A DNA stretch of 24,075 nucleotides from CAZONU01 sp965370045 (GCA_965370045.1 CBDUSI010000070.1:1-24075); one strand, 5' to 3'; positions 7,499-15,386 are shown, numbered from the stretch's first letter. Numbers and translations: made by a program. The notes: generated by a model not told the origin, from the sequence alone.

Positions 7499-8772
7499 CA
7501 CCTAGCTGCCCCCTCGGCCTTCTTCGCGCCGAAGTGAGCGGCCACCTTGCGGACGCCCGCGGCGGTCTCGTCGATGTCCGTCTCCGTGAAATGCTCGTTG
7601 ATCGGCATCCACACGCAGGTGTCGACTATCCTCTCCGCCTCGGGGCAGAGCCCGTCGGGGTACTCGACCAGCTTGCCGCTCACCGGATCGCGGAAGGGAT
7701 ACTCCGAGTGCGGGTAGGCGCTGCGCTCGCGAAAGAGGCGGTACCTGTACATCACGTCGGCGGTGTAGCCCGGTTCACAGGCCACCCCCTCGGCCTTGAG
7801 GGCCGCCACGAACTCGTCGCGGCCGGCGCCCAGCTCGGCGGGGTCGATACGGAACATGTAGAACCAGTAGGTGCAGCGCCCGCCCTTTCTCTCTTCCAGG
7901 GGGTTCACGCCGGTCAGGCCGCTGATGCCCTCGGTGAGCCGCCGGCCCAGCGCGACGCGCTGGTCGGTGATGGCCGCGAGCTTCTCGAACTGGGCCAGCG
8001 AGACCGCCGCAGTGAGCTCGTTCATGCGGTAGTTGGGGGCCAGGAACCAGGGGTCGCGGCGGCGGCTGGTGCGGTCGTAGCACTTGTCGGCCCACAGCGC
8101 GGCCGCCCGGCCGAGCTCCGGGTCATTGGTGCCGACCATGCCCCCGTCGCCGGCGGAGATGTGCTTGAACTCGTTGAGGCTGAAGCAGCCCATTGCTCCG
8201 AAGGTGCCGGTCAGCCGGCCGTCCAGAGTAGTCATCCAGGATTGGGCGCAGTCCTCGATGACCGCCACCCCCCGCTCATTGGCGACCTCCATGATGCGGG
8301 TCATGTCCGCGGGGTTGCCGGCCAGGTGAATGACCATGATCGCCCGGGTGCGGTCAGTGATGCAGTTGGCGATGGAGTCGGGGTCCGGCGAAAAGGTATA
8401 GGGCTCGAGGTCCGCGAAGACCGGCACCGCGTTCTGGTAGAGCACCCCGATGGCCGAGCCCATGTCGGTGATGGGCGTGAGAATCACCTCGTCCCCGGGG
8501 CCCACCCCGGCGCAGCCCAGGGCCACGTGCAGCGCCGCCGTCCCCGAGCTGGTGGCGACGGCGTGCCCCAAACCGTAGACGTCCTTGAGCTTCTCGCAGA
8601 GCGCCTTGGTCTTCTTCCCGTGGGCGTAGAACAACGTGCCCTGCTTGAGCGCGGAGAGCACCGCCTGCTCCTCCTCCGGGCCGTACTTGGCTCCGGTGCC
8701 GTAGGGGGTGGACTTGGCCTTCACCCCGCCGTGGAGGGCCAGCTTCTCATGGATTGCGGACGTCTTCGCCAT
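7495..8772 (-). CDS. DegT/DnrJ/EryC1/StrS family aminotransferase (second copy)
   Basis: This 425-residue PLP aminotransferase is distinct from the copy at 4775. Motifs are SSGTAALHVAL (75-85), GDEVILTPITDMGS (93-106), VIEDCAQSW (171-179, D174) and CFSLNEFKHISAGDGG (196-211) with Schiff-base lysine K203. This branch commonly makes amino-sugars or amino-cyclitols. A C-terminal extension with SAYPHSEYPF and a Cys-containing CVWMPINEHF segment is typical of sugar-type members. The start is ATG at 8772, one codon after a GTG, because AAAGGAG (8780-8786) lies 7 bases upstream of the ATG. It is the first gene after a 209-base gap holding a sigma-54-type promoter and two palindromes, just beyond a sigma-54 activator gene, so activator-dependent expression is likely. 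Confidence 0.9.
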   Translation of the reverse strand: MAKTSAIHEKLALHGGVKAKSTPYGTGAKYGPEEEQAVLSALKQGTLFYAHGKKTKALCEKLKDVYGLGHAVATSSGTAALHVALGCAGVGPGDEVILTPITDMGSAIGVLYQNAVPVFADLEPYTFSPDPDSIANCITDRTRAIMVIHLAGNPADMTRIMEVANERGVAVIEDCAQSWMTTLDGRLTGTFGAMGCFSLNEFKHISAGDGGMVGTNDPELGRAAALWADKCYDRTSRRRDPWFLAPNYRMNELTAAVSLAQFEKLAAITDQRVALGRRLTEGISGLTGVNPLEERKGGRCTYWFYMFRIDPAELGAGRDEFVAALKAEGVACEPGYTADVMYRYRLFRERSAYPHSEYPFRDPVSGKLVEYPDGLCPEAERIVDTCVWMPINEHFTETDIDETAAGVRKVAAHFGAKKAEGAARC

Positions 8773-8811
8773 CACCTTTCTCCTTTACAGTACGATGTCT
8801 GCGTAACCCTA

Positions 8812-8827
8812 AGCATTTGTCATGCCA
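8812..8827 (-). promoter_or_regulatory. Sigma-54 (-24/-12) promoter for the second DegT aminotransferase
   Basis: On the minus strand these 16 bases read TGGCATGACAAATGCT. Compared with the sigma-54 consensus TGGCACGNNNNTTGCW, only two defined positions differ, and the invariant GG-N10-GC spacing is exact (GG at 8825-8826, GC at 8813-8814). Transcription would start near 8801, giving a leader of about 29 bases with a good ribosome binding site before the ATG at 8772. The adjacent activator gene encodes the GAFTGA loop that contacts sigma-54. Confidence 0.75.
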
Positions 8828-8898
8828 GGAAAACGCTTCGTGTAAGTGGCTCAATCAGGTTGCTTGCGCGAGCCAGCTAGGTTACATTTCCCAGTCAG

Positions 8899-8914
8899 CG
8901 TCCAGATATGGACG
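8899..8914. promoter_or_regulatory. Palindrome 1, putative enhancer site for the sigma-54 activator
   Basis: CGTCCA-GATA-TGGACG is a perfect 6-base inverted repeat around 4 bases. It is centred about 105 bp upstream of the expected sigma-54 start, within the usual enhancer range. The same GTCCA-N4-TGGAC arms recur at 8967. Binding by the neighbouring activator is inferred. Confidence 0.6.
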
Positions 8915-8966
8915 TGCCAATGTATGCAGTGTCGCCAACCGCTTGTTGCACAGATAGATACGCTGA

Positions 8967-8980
8967 GTCCAGAAGTGGAC
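8967..8980. promoter_or_regulatory. Palindrome 2, putative enhancer site for the sigma-54 activator
   Basis: GTCCA-GAAG-TGGAC repeats the arms and the 4-base spacing of the palindrome at 8899, with a different centre. It starts one base beyond the stop codon of the activator gene, 67 bp from the first site, and about 172 bp upstream of the expected sigma-54 start. Confidence 0.58.
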
Positions 8981-8981
8981 A

Positions 8982-10394
8982 CTATTGGCTGATTCTCAGC
9001 TCCCGCATCTTGCGAATCAGCGTGCTTCTGGGGATCTTCAGCCGCTTGGCGGCGTGCGCGCGCACCCAGTCGCAGGCTTCCAGCGCGGCGACTACTGCCC
9101 GGCGCTCCTCACGGCGCAGGTGCTCCCGGAGGCCCGCTTCCGGTTCGCTTCTCTTGGGAGCGGCGGCCGCGGGGGCCGCGGACCTCGCGGCCAGATTGGC
9201 GGGGATGTCCCGGGCCAGGATGGTGTCGCCGGTGGTGAACACGAAGGCGCGCTCCAGGACGTTGCGCAGCTCGCGGGCGTTGCCCGGCCAGTCGTGGGCC
9301 TCCAGCCCCTTCAGTGCCCGGGGGCTGATGGCCCGCACGTTCTTGCCGCTGTCGGCGGCCATGCTCTCCAGGAAGTGCTGGGCCAGCAGCGCCACGTCCT
9401 CCTTGCGCTCGCGGAGCGGCGGTATCTCCAGCGAGAGCACGTTCACCCGGTAGAAGAGATCCTCGCGGAAGATGCCGCTGGCGATCCTGGCCGGCAGGTT
9501 CTGGTTGGTGGCCGAGATTATGCGCACGTCGGCGGACAGCGGGCTGGAGTCGCCCACCCGCTCGAAGGCGTGCTCCTCAATGAAGCGCAGCAGCTTGACC
9601 TGCGCGCTGGGGGAGAGCTCGGCGATCTCGTCGAGGAACAGGCTGCCCCCGTCGGCCTGCTGCACGCGCCCCTGGCGGTCGGCCACCGCCCCGGTGAAGG
9701 CCCCGCGCGCGTGGCCGAAGAGCTCCGACTCCAGAAGCGTCTCGGGGATGGCCCCGCAGTTGACGGTGACCAGGCGCCGGCCCGCGCGGCCGCTGGCCTC
9801 GTGCAGCGACCGGGCGACCAGGCCCTTGCCGGTGCCGCTCTCCCCGGTGATCAGCACCGGGCTGTCCGAGTCCGCGGCGCGCCGGACCGACTTGCGCAGA
9901 TCCCTGAACGCCGGGGAGCGGCCGACTATGCCCGGGAGGTCGGTCTCGCGGTGGAGCTCGCCGGAGAGCTTGCGCGCGGCCAGCAGCGTGCGCCGGCGCG
10001 TCGCGGCGCGGTCGATGGTGGCCTTGAGCAGCTCGTTGCTTTCGAAGGGCTCGATGATGTAGTCGAAGGCCCCCGCGCGCATGGCCTCGACGACCACTTT
10101 GGGGCTGGTCTCGTGGGTGCTCAGGATCACCGGCGCGTCGGGGTCCACCTCGCGGAAGGCGCGCAGCACTTCCATGCCGTCGACCGGCGCGATCTTCAGG
10201 CCGGTGACCACCACGTCGAACTTGAGCATCCCCGCGTTGCGCGCCGCCTGGCCGCTGTCCAGCACCAGGTCCACGGCGTAGTCGCGCTGCGCGGCCATGA
10301 ACTCGTAGAGGTCCGGGAGGTAGTCCCCGACCAGCAGCACCCGCGGCTGGCCCTTGCGACCCGCGACCACGCTGGTGATATCGACTCCGGACAT
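8982..10394 (-). CDS. Sigma-54-dependent transcriptional activator (NtrC type) with atypical receiver
   Basis: This 470-residue activator remodels sigma-54 RNA polymerase at -24/-12 promoters using ATP. Domain order is receiver-like (about 18-130), AAA+ (about 155-400) and Fis-type helix-turn-helix (about 438-465). In the AAA+ domain Walker A is GESGTGKG (184-191), the sigma-54-binding loop is GAFTGA (231-236), Walker B is LFLDE, and REDLFYR provides the arginine fingers, so ATPase and sigma-54 contact should work. The receiver is degenerate: the phospho-Asp position reads VVVTGLK (Gly) and the conserved KPF lysine is Glu (EPF), so control by phosphorylation is unlikely. ATG at 10394 was chosen over the adjacent GTG at 10397; neither has a strong ribosome binding site. 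It lies 46 bases after an M55 peptidase gene, probably in one operon. Confidence 0.9.
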   Translation of the reverse strand: MSGVDITSVVAGRKGQPRVLLVGDYLPDLYEFMAAQRDYAVDLVLDSGQAARNAGMLKFDVVVTGLKIAPVDGMEVLRAFREVDPDAPVILSTHETSPKVVVEAMRAGAFDYIIEPFESNELLKATIDRAATRRRTLLAARKLSGELHRETDLPGIVGRSPAFRDLRKSVRRAADSDSPVLITGESGTGKGLVARSLHEASGRAGRRLVTVNCGAIPETLLESELFGHARGAFTGAVADRQGRVQQADGGSLFLDEIAELSPSAQVKLLRFIEEHAFERVGDSSPLSADVRIISATNQNLPARIASGIFREDLFYRVNVLSLEIPPLRERKEDVALLAQHFLESMAADSGKNVRAISPRALKGLEAHDWPGNARELRNVLERAFVFTTGDTILARDIPANLAARSAAPAAAAPKRSEPEAGLREHLRREERRAVVAALEACDWVRAHAAKRLKIPRSTLIRKMRELRISQ

Positions 10395-10440
10395 CACTCG
10401 CCCGTGGGCGGTTTCGGGTCGCGGTCCCCGGCCCCGCCGC

Positions 10441-11229
10441 TCACCAGCCGACGATCTCCCGCGCGGTCTCGGCGGTCTTGCGCACGGTGCGCGCGTCGAC
10501 GCGTTCGATGCCCGGATTGGCGGCGGCCGAGTCGGCGTGGCTCGATCGGTTGAACTCGATGACTACCTCCGCGGGCAGCTTCACCTTGAAGGGCTCCACC
10601 TTCTTCTTGAGGTGCAGCGCCCGGCCGGCGGCCTCCTGGATCTTGCGGTGGGCGGCCCCCGGGGTCATGCAGCGGGCCAGCTGGCGGCCCAGTGCGGTCT
10701 TGACCGCGACGGTTTCTATCTTCCCGAGCAGCTCGCGGGCCTCCGCGCAGGCGGCCTCGTCGCCGGTGACCAGCACCAGGGGGATGTTAAAGTGGCCCAT
10801 GTAGGCGGCGAACTGGGCGAGCTCACCCCAGAGCTTACCGTTCACCCAGAAGTTGTGCCAGCTGCCGGAGCTCTGGGTGTGGTCCAGGAAGGCGTCCTGG
10901 GTGCCGGCCATGGCGTGGGCGCCAATGTGAAACCCCACGTCGAACTTGCCGTCGGCCAGCGCGGGCATCATGTTCCCGCCGCCCAGGGGCCGCTCGTACT
11001 CGGCGCGATCGTCCATCTCCTCGATGCGAATGTTGCCCTGGCCCCCGCCGTGGGCGTCGTTGACCACGATGCGCCGGGCCTCGCCCGCCGCGGCGCCGGC
11101 TACCGCGGCGTTGAACTCGGCCTCGACCAGCGGCCGGGACTTCTCCCAATCCGCCGAGCCGCTGGCGCACTGTCCCCCACGGCAGATGCCGCTGATGCCT
11201 TCCATGTCGGTCATGATGTAAACGTTCAT
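10441..11229 (-). CDS. M55 family metallopeptidase (DppA-like D-aminopeptidase), copy 1
   Basis: This 262-residue protein has the M55 D-aminopeptidase signature. DppA of Bacillus is the characterised member, a cytoplasmic decameric zinc enzyme that removes N-terminal D-amino acids from short peptides such as D-Ala-D-Ala. Visible metal and catalytic positions are D8 and E10 in TDMEGISG, H60 in NDAHG, H105 in GAHAMAGT, H117 in DHTQ and E136 in NGKLWGE. All are present, so an active enzyme is expected. No signal peptide is visible. The ATG lies 3 bases after the stop of copy 2, so the two are translationally coupled and could form a mixed oligomer. A role in peptidoglycan peptide recycling or D-amino-acid peptide use is inferred from the family. 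Confidence 0.9.
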   Translation of the reverse strand: MNVYIMTDMEGISGICRGGQCASGSADWEKSRPLVEAEFNAAVAGAAAGEARRIVVNDAHGGGQGNIRIEEMDDRAEYERPLGGGNMMPALADGKFDVGFHIGAHAMAGTQDAFLDHTQSSGSWHNFWVNGKLWGELAQFAAYMGHFNIPLVLVTGDEAACAEARELLGKIETVAVKTALGRQLARCMTPGAAHRKIQEAAGRALHLKKKVEPFKVKLPAEVVIEFNRSSHADSAAANPGIERVDARTVRKTAETAREIVGW

Positions 11230-11232
11230 CGC

Positions 11233-12021
11233 TCAGAACCCCTTGACGACGTCCAGGGTGGAGCCGATCTCTCGGCGGATGGTCCGTGGCCCGATTCGCT
11301 CCGAGCCGGCGCGCCCGGCAGCCTCGTCGGCGAACTCGGTGCGGGTGTACTCCAACTCGACCTCGTTGGGCAGGTCCACGAGAGAGGGCTCGGCCTGGTC
11401 GGCCCGCCCCAGAGCGCGCCCCGCGGCCCCGCCGATCAGGCTGGCCGCCGCGCGCGGATGGACGGTGCGCGCCGTCTCGCGGCAGACCGCCTGCTTGACG
11501 GCAACGGTCTCGACCCCGGGGGCGAACTCCTCGGCCTCGCGGCAGGCGGCGGCGTCGCCGGCGACCAGCAGCAGGGGGACCTCGTAGTGCCCGGCGTAGG
11601 CCGCGCAGATGCCGATTTCACCGCAGTCCTGGTCGGCCAGCTTGTAGCGGAACCAGGCCTCGGCGGTCATAGTATGGTCCTGAAAGGCCCCGGACGTGCC
11701 GGCCATGGCGTGCGCCCCGATCATGAAGAGCCCGGTGAAGTCGTCGGTCATGCCCGGCAGCAGCCGGTTCCGGTCGGCCTGCTCGTAGATGGCCCGCGGG
11801 TCCATGTTCTCCATGGGCAGGTTGACGGCGCCCACGCAGTGGAAGTCGCAGACCATTACCTCTTCGGCCCCCGCCCCGAACGCGCCGTCGATGGCCGCGT
11901 TGACGTCGCTGGCCATGAAGGCCCGGGCCTCTCCCCAGGGAGGCGTCTGCGGCTTGAGCTGCGCGGCGGTGATGATGCCGCTGATCCCCTCCATGTCGGC
12001 GATAATATATATGCGTTTCAC
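11233..12021 (-). CDS. M55 family metallopeptidase (DppA-like D-aminopeptidase), copy 2
   Basis: This second M55 enzyme also has 262 residues. The metal set is D9 and E11 in ADMEGISG, H61 in CDFHC, H104 in GAHAMAGT, H116 in DHTM and E135 in CGEIG. The loop that reads VNG before the last ligand in copy 1 is LAD here, and NDAHG is CDFHC, so substrate choice may differ. The start is GTG at 12021: AGGAGG (12032-12037) lies 10 bases upstream and overlaps the stop of the ATPase gene, and the resulting N-terminus matches that of copy 1. An open frame continues further upstream but runs into the ATPase gene. It forms an operon with the SbcD/YhaN-like pair and copy 1. Confidence 0.88.
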   Translation of the reverse strand: MKRIYIIADMEGISGIITAAQLKPQTPPWGEARAFMASDVNAAIDGAFGAGAEEVMVCDFHCVGAVNLPMENMDPRAIYEQADRNRLLPGMTDDFTGLFMIGAHAMAGTSGAFQDHTMTAEAWFRYKLADQDCGEIGICAAYAGHYEVPLLLVAGDAAACREAEEFAPGVETVAVKQAVCRETARTVHPRAAASLIGGAAGRALGRADQAEPSLVDLPNEVELEYTRTEFADEAAGRAGSERIGPRTIRREIGSTLDVVKGF

Positions 12022-12035
12022 GCTGAAGCTGCCTC

Positions 12036-14228
12036 CTAACCGAGTTCCAGCACGGGAGCGCCGCATTCCGCCAGCCGGCGGTCGAAGCTCAGGAGCAGCA
12101 CCTGGGTCTCGCTCCCCAAGCGCTTCAGGAGCTCCAGCGCCGCCGCGCGCCGCCCGTCGTCGAGGTCCACCAGCGGATCGTCGAGGACCAGCGGCAGCGT
12201 TCGCCCGCCGGAGACAAGCTTACCCATGGCCAGCCGCAGGGCAAGGTACAGTGCCGCGCGGGTGCCCTGGCTGAGGCTGGCCTCCCCCACCCTCTCGCGC
12301 CCCGCGCCGGAGATCGCGGGGACCAGGCTGTCGGCCTCCAGGCTCACCGCCCGGTAGCGGCCGCAAGTCAAGCCGGCCAGGTTCCCGCCGGCCAGCTCGG
12401 CCAGCCGCGCCAGGTGGCTCTCCTGGAACTCGGCGAGGCTCTCGGCCAGTTCCTTGAGCGCCAGACGCAGCGCTCCGCAGCGGGCCTCGTGCCGGGGGAT
12501 GATCTCCTTGAGCTCCTCCAGGCGCTCGCCGGCCCAGGCCGAGGCGGTCTCCGCCGAGCTCAGCGCGGCCAGCTCCAGCTCCAGCCTGTGAAGCTCGGCC
12601 TCACGCTTTTCCACCAGGCGGGCGAGCTCGGCGGCGCGCGCGGTGGAACCGGCCGCGTCGGGTCCCTCGTCGTTCTTCGGTGTTTGGAGTTCCGCGTCGA
12701 TCTTCTCTATCCGCGCGTCAAGAACGGCCATCTCACGGACCGCATCGGCGGAGCGCGAGCGCAGTTCAGTGAGCGCTTCCTCTTCCAACAGCCCCGCCTC
12801 CAGCGCTTTGCCCCGCGCGGCCAGCTCCAGCCGCTGGGAGTAGCGGCGCATGATCTCCTCCATGGCCTGCGGCGTGAAGTCCACGCGCCCGCCGGCCTGG
12901 GTCATCAGCGCGGCGGTGGCGGTCTTCAGCTCCGCGCGTGCCGCGGCCAGCTCGGCCTCCGTCCGGCGGCCGCCGGCGGCCTCCGCCCGGTCCCTGGCCC
13001 GCGCCGCGGCGCTCCTCCGGGAGTGAAATATCAGCGCCGCGGCGACCAGTCCCGCGAAGGTCAATGCCACGCCGGCGACCAGCCCGGGCATCTGGTCGGC
13101 AAGGGCGCTGCCCGCGGTCGCCGCCACGCCCATCACCACTACCACCGCCGCGCCGAGCACTATCGCCGCGCCGGCCACGGCCAGGTTACGCCCGAAGTGC
13201 TGGGCGGCGGGCGGCTCGGGTCGCGCGGCGTCCCGGTCGTCCCCCAGCCGCGCCACCCGGGCGTCGGCGTGGCGCGCGCGGGCCACCAGCTCGGGGAACT
13301 CGCTGGTGGCCCCGCCAAGATCCGCGTATGCGGCCAGCCGGCGCTCGACCTCGGCGGCCTCGGTGGCAATCCGTTCCGCGGACTGCAGCTTCTCGCCCGT
13401 GGCGCGCTCGGCGGCGCCCAGTGCCGTCCGGCGGCGGCCCAGTTCGGCGCGCTCGCGGAGGCGCTCGGCCAGCTTGCCAGTGCGCTCGGCCTCGGCGCCC
13501 AGGCGTTCGAGGTCCGCCCGGCGCTCCTCGATGCGGCCGCGCAGCTCGCCCAGCCGCCGTGACTGGGCGCTGCCTTCGCGGAGGCGCGCGGCCAGCTCGG
13601 CGCTCTCTTCCCTGAGCACGTCGAGATTGCCGGGCTTGCGGCGACCGTCGCCCTCGGAGGTCAGCGCGTAGTAGCGGTCTTCTAGGCGCTCCAGCGCGCG
13701 GTCGTAGGCCGAGCCGCCTCCGGAGGCCAGCGAGCGCAGCGCGGCGGCGGCCTCGGAGAGGTCGCGCGCGCCGAAGACCAGCTCGCCCTGGGGGACGAAG
13801 GTGGAGCGCCGGAAGAGTTTCTCGTCGAAGAAACCCAGGTGCCGGGCGAAAAGCTCTCGGTAACGCTTGAAAAGCGCGCCGCTCGAGCCCCGGCGCAGCT
13901 GACCGCCCAGCGGCTCGGCGGCGCGGCCGGTGGCCCGGTCGGTCTCCTGATAGGAGAAGTCGCCGTTCCCGAAGTCGCGCTCGATTACCACCAGCGTTTT
14001 GTCGCAGTCAAATTCCAGGCGTCCGCCGAACCCCCCGCCGGACCAGGGGCGGAACTCCTCCCCGCGCGCGCCGCCGGGCAGCCCGAAGATCACCGCCTCG
14101 ATGAAGTCGGCCAGCGTGCTCTTGCCCGCCTCGTTGGGGCCGAGGATCAGATTGAGCCCCTCCGCCGGCCGCCAGTCGAGATCCGCGAGGCACTTGAAGC
14201 CGTCGACGTGGACGCGGGTCAGACGCAC
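12036..14228 (-). CDS. YhaN/SbcC-like AAA ATPase with coiled coils and a membrane hairpin
   Basis: This 730-residue ABC/SMC-type ATPase partners the SbcD-like gene upstream. Walker A is GPNEAGKST (30-38), the signature helix LSQGTRAALY (about 652-661) and Walker B LPLVLDDPLVDLDD (about 678-691), so the two ends form one nucleotide-binding head. Between them are charged Ala/Glu/Arg-rich coiled coils (about 200-340 and 405-620). The centre of the coil contains two hydrophobic helices (about 349-371 and 383-401), as in YhaN-type proteins and unlike SbcC with its zinc hook. The protein may therefore be membrane-attached. At 730 residues it is shorter than Bacillus YhaN or SbcC. The start is GTG, 4 bases after the SbcD-like stop. 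The role is probably DNA end processing or repair, inferred from the family. Confidence 0.85.
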   Translation of the reverse strand: MRLTRVHVDGFKCLADLDWRPAEGLNLILGPNEAGKSTLADFIEAVIFGLPGGARGEEFRPWSGGGFGGRLEFDCDKTLVVIERDFGNGDFSYQETDRATGRAAEPLGGQLRRGSSGALFKRYRELFARHLGFFDEKLFRRSTFVPQGELVFGARDLSEAAAALRSLASGGGSAYDRALERLEDRYYALTSEGDGRRKPGNLDVLREESAELAARLREGSAQSRRLGELRGRIEERRADLERLGAEAERTGKLAERLRERAELGRRRTALGAAERATGEKLQSAERIATEAAEVERRLAAYADLGGATSEFPELVARARHADARVARLGDDRDAARPEPPAAQHFGRNLAVAGAAIVLGAAVVVVMGVAATAGSALADQMPGLVAGVALTFAGLVAAALIFHSRRSAAARARDRAEAAGGRRTEAELAAARAELKTATAALMTQAGGRVDFTPQAMEEIMRRYSQRLELAARGKALEAGLLEEEALTELRSRSADAVREMAVLDARIEKIDAELQTPKNDEGPDAAGSTARAAELARLVEKREAELHRLELELAALSSAETASAWAGERLEELKEIIPRHEARCGALRLALKELAESLAEFQESHLARLAELAGGNLAGLTCGRYRAVSLEADSLVPAISGAGRERVGEASLSQGTRAALYLALRLAMGKLVSGGRTLPLVLDDPLVDLDDGRRAAALELLKRLGSETQVLLLSFDRRLAECGAPVLELG

Positions 14229-14232
14229 GGGG

Positions 14233-15360
14233 TCAGCTCTCCTCGGCCAGGGCGCGCAGGCCCTCGCGAACCGCCGCGGCGACTTCCGCGCGCGACGCGG
14301 CCGAGCGCGCCGCGTTAAGGCGCTTCCGCATCCGCCGCGCGAAGATGCCGCGAACCGACTGTTCAGCGGCCAGCGTGTCGAGCGAGCCGGGGCCGAGCTC
14401 CAGGGAGGAATCCTCTATTTCGAGATGCAAAAACCCGGCGGCCAGCTCCGCCTGCAGGGCGTCTATGTCCGGCGAGAAGCCCGCCGCGCCGGAAAGCTCG
14501 ATCTGCGCCAGCCGCTCCGCTCCGGCGCCCGCCCGCGCGGCGGTCAGGAGGTCCTCCTGCGACTGGATGTCGTCCATCTCCAGTTTCGGCCGCAGCCACT
14601 GGACGTCGGTGGTTGAAACCTTCTCGATGACCGGGGCCTGGCCGCCGCCCAGAGTCACGAGGTTTGCGGTCCGCGGGCCGAGCTCCGGCTCCTTGAAGGA
14701 GAGCCCAAAAGGAGTCCCGGGGTAAGCGCCCCACAGCTGGCCGGAGGTCTTGTATTCGCAGTACCCGTGGCGGTGGCCGAGGGCCACGTAATCCGCGCCG
14801 GCGGCGCAGAGCCGCCGGGCCGAGACGGGCAGGTCCTTGGCGCGCCGGCCGGCCTCGCCGCCGACCTCGCCGTGCAGCACCAGAACTTCAGGAACGTTGT
14901 CGGACCCGCGTTCATAATCGGCCAGGAACTCCGCGGGGGTGGCCTGCGGGACCCAGGAGAGGCCCTGAAAGGCCACCGCCGCGCCGTCGCGCTCCGCGAC
15001 GAAGCGCTCGCCGATCTTGGGACTGAGGAAGACCTTGGCGCCGCCCAGCGAGCCGGAGCGGTACACGCTCCGGGCCGAGCTGGCCCCGTCGTGGGTGCCC
15101 GGGCTGATGATCACCGCGACGCCTTGTGACGTGAGGCGCCTGAGGCTTCCTTTCACGTGCTCTACCAGCTTGGCCGGCGGGTCGGGGCGCTCGAAGAGGT
15201 CCCCGGCGAGGACCAGGGCGACGCAGCCGCGCTCGGAGGCCAGGCGGCAGAGGCGCTCGAAGCACTCCCCGTGCAGCTCGGCCAGCCGCCCGGCGGCCGG
15301 GCCCAGGCCGCTCCAGGCCCGTCCGAGATGGACGTCAGCGGTATGCAGGACGGTTGGCAA
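14233..15360 (-). CDS. Metallophosphoesterase, SbcD/YhaO-like DNA repair exonuclease
   Basis: This 375-residue protein is a calcineurin-like phosphoesterase of the Mre11/SbcD group, a two-metal nuclease that works with an SMC-like ATPase. Motifs in order: DVHLG (9-13), GDLFE, PGTHD (where most relatives have GNHD), LHGE and GHRHGY. The Asn to Thr change is at a usual metal ligand and could alter activity. The last 110 residues form a charged region likely to bind the ATPase coiled coil. The start is TTG at 15360, with GGGAG (15366-15370) 5 bases upstream and DVHLG at the expected distance. It is the first gene of the minus-strand operon with its own promoter, and is followed after 4 bases by the YhaN-like ATPase. 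Confidence 0.85.
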   Translation of the reverse strand: MPTVLHTADVHLGRAWSGLGPAAGRLAELHGECFERLCRLASERGCVALVLAGDLFERPDPPAKLVEHVKGSLRRLTSQGVAVIISPGTHDGASSARSVYRSGSLGGAKVFLSPKIGERFVAERDGAAVAFQGLSWVPQATPAEFLADYERGSDNVPEVLVLHGEVGGEAGRRAKDLPVSARRLCAAGADYVALGHRHGYCEYKTSGQLWGAYPGTPFGLSFKEPELGPRTANLVTLGGGQAPVIEKVSTTDVQWLRPKLEMDDIQSQEDLLTAARAGAGAERLAQIELSGAAGFSPDIDALQAELAAGFLHLEIEDSSLELGPGSLDTLAAEQSVRGIFARRMRKRLNAARSAASRAEVAAAVREGLRALAEES

Positions 15361-15386
15361 AACGGCTCCCGTGCTCCCCCGGGGAG

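Noticed and set aside
6091..8880. Plus-strand open frame of 929 codons across the MFS and second DegT genes
   Set aside because: High-GC shadow frame; Pro/Arg/Gly/His-rich with no motif, while the real frames have clear family signatures.
12022..12066. Longer start for M55 copy 2
   Set aside because: It overlaps the ATPase gene; GTG at 12021 gives the family N-terminus and matches copy 1 in length.
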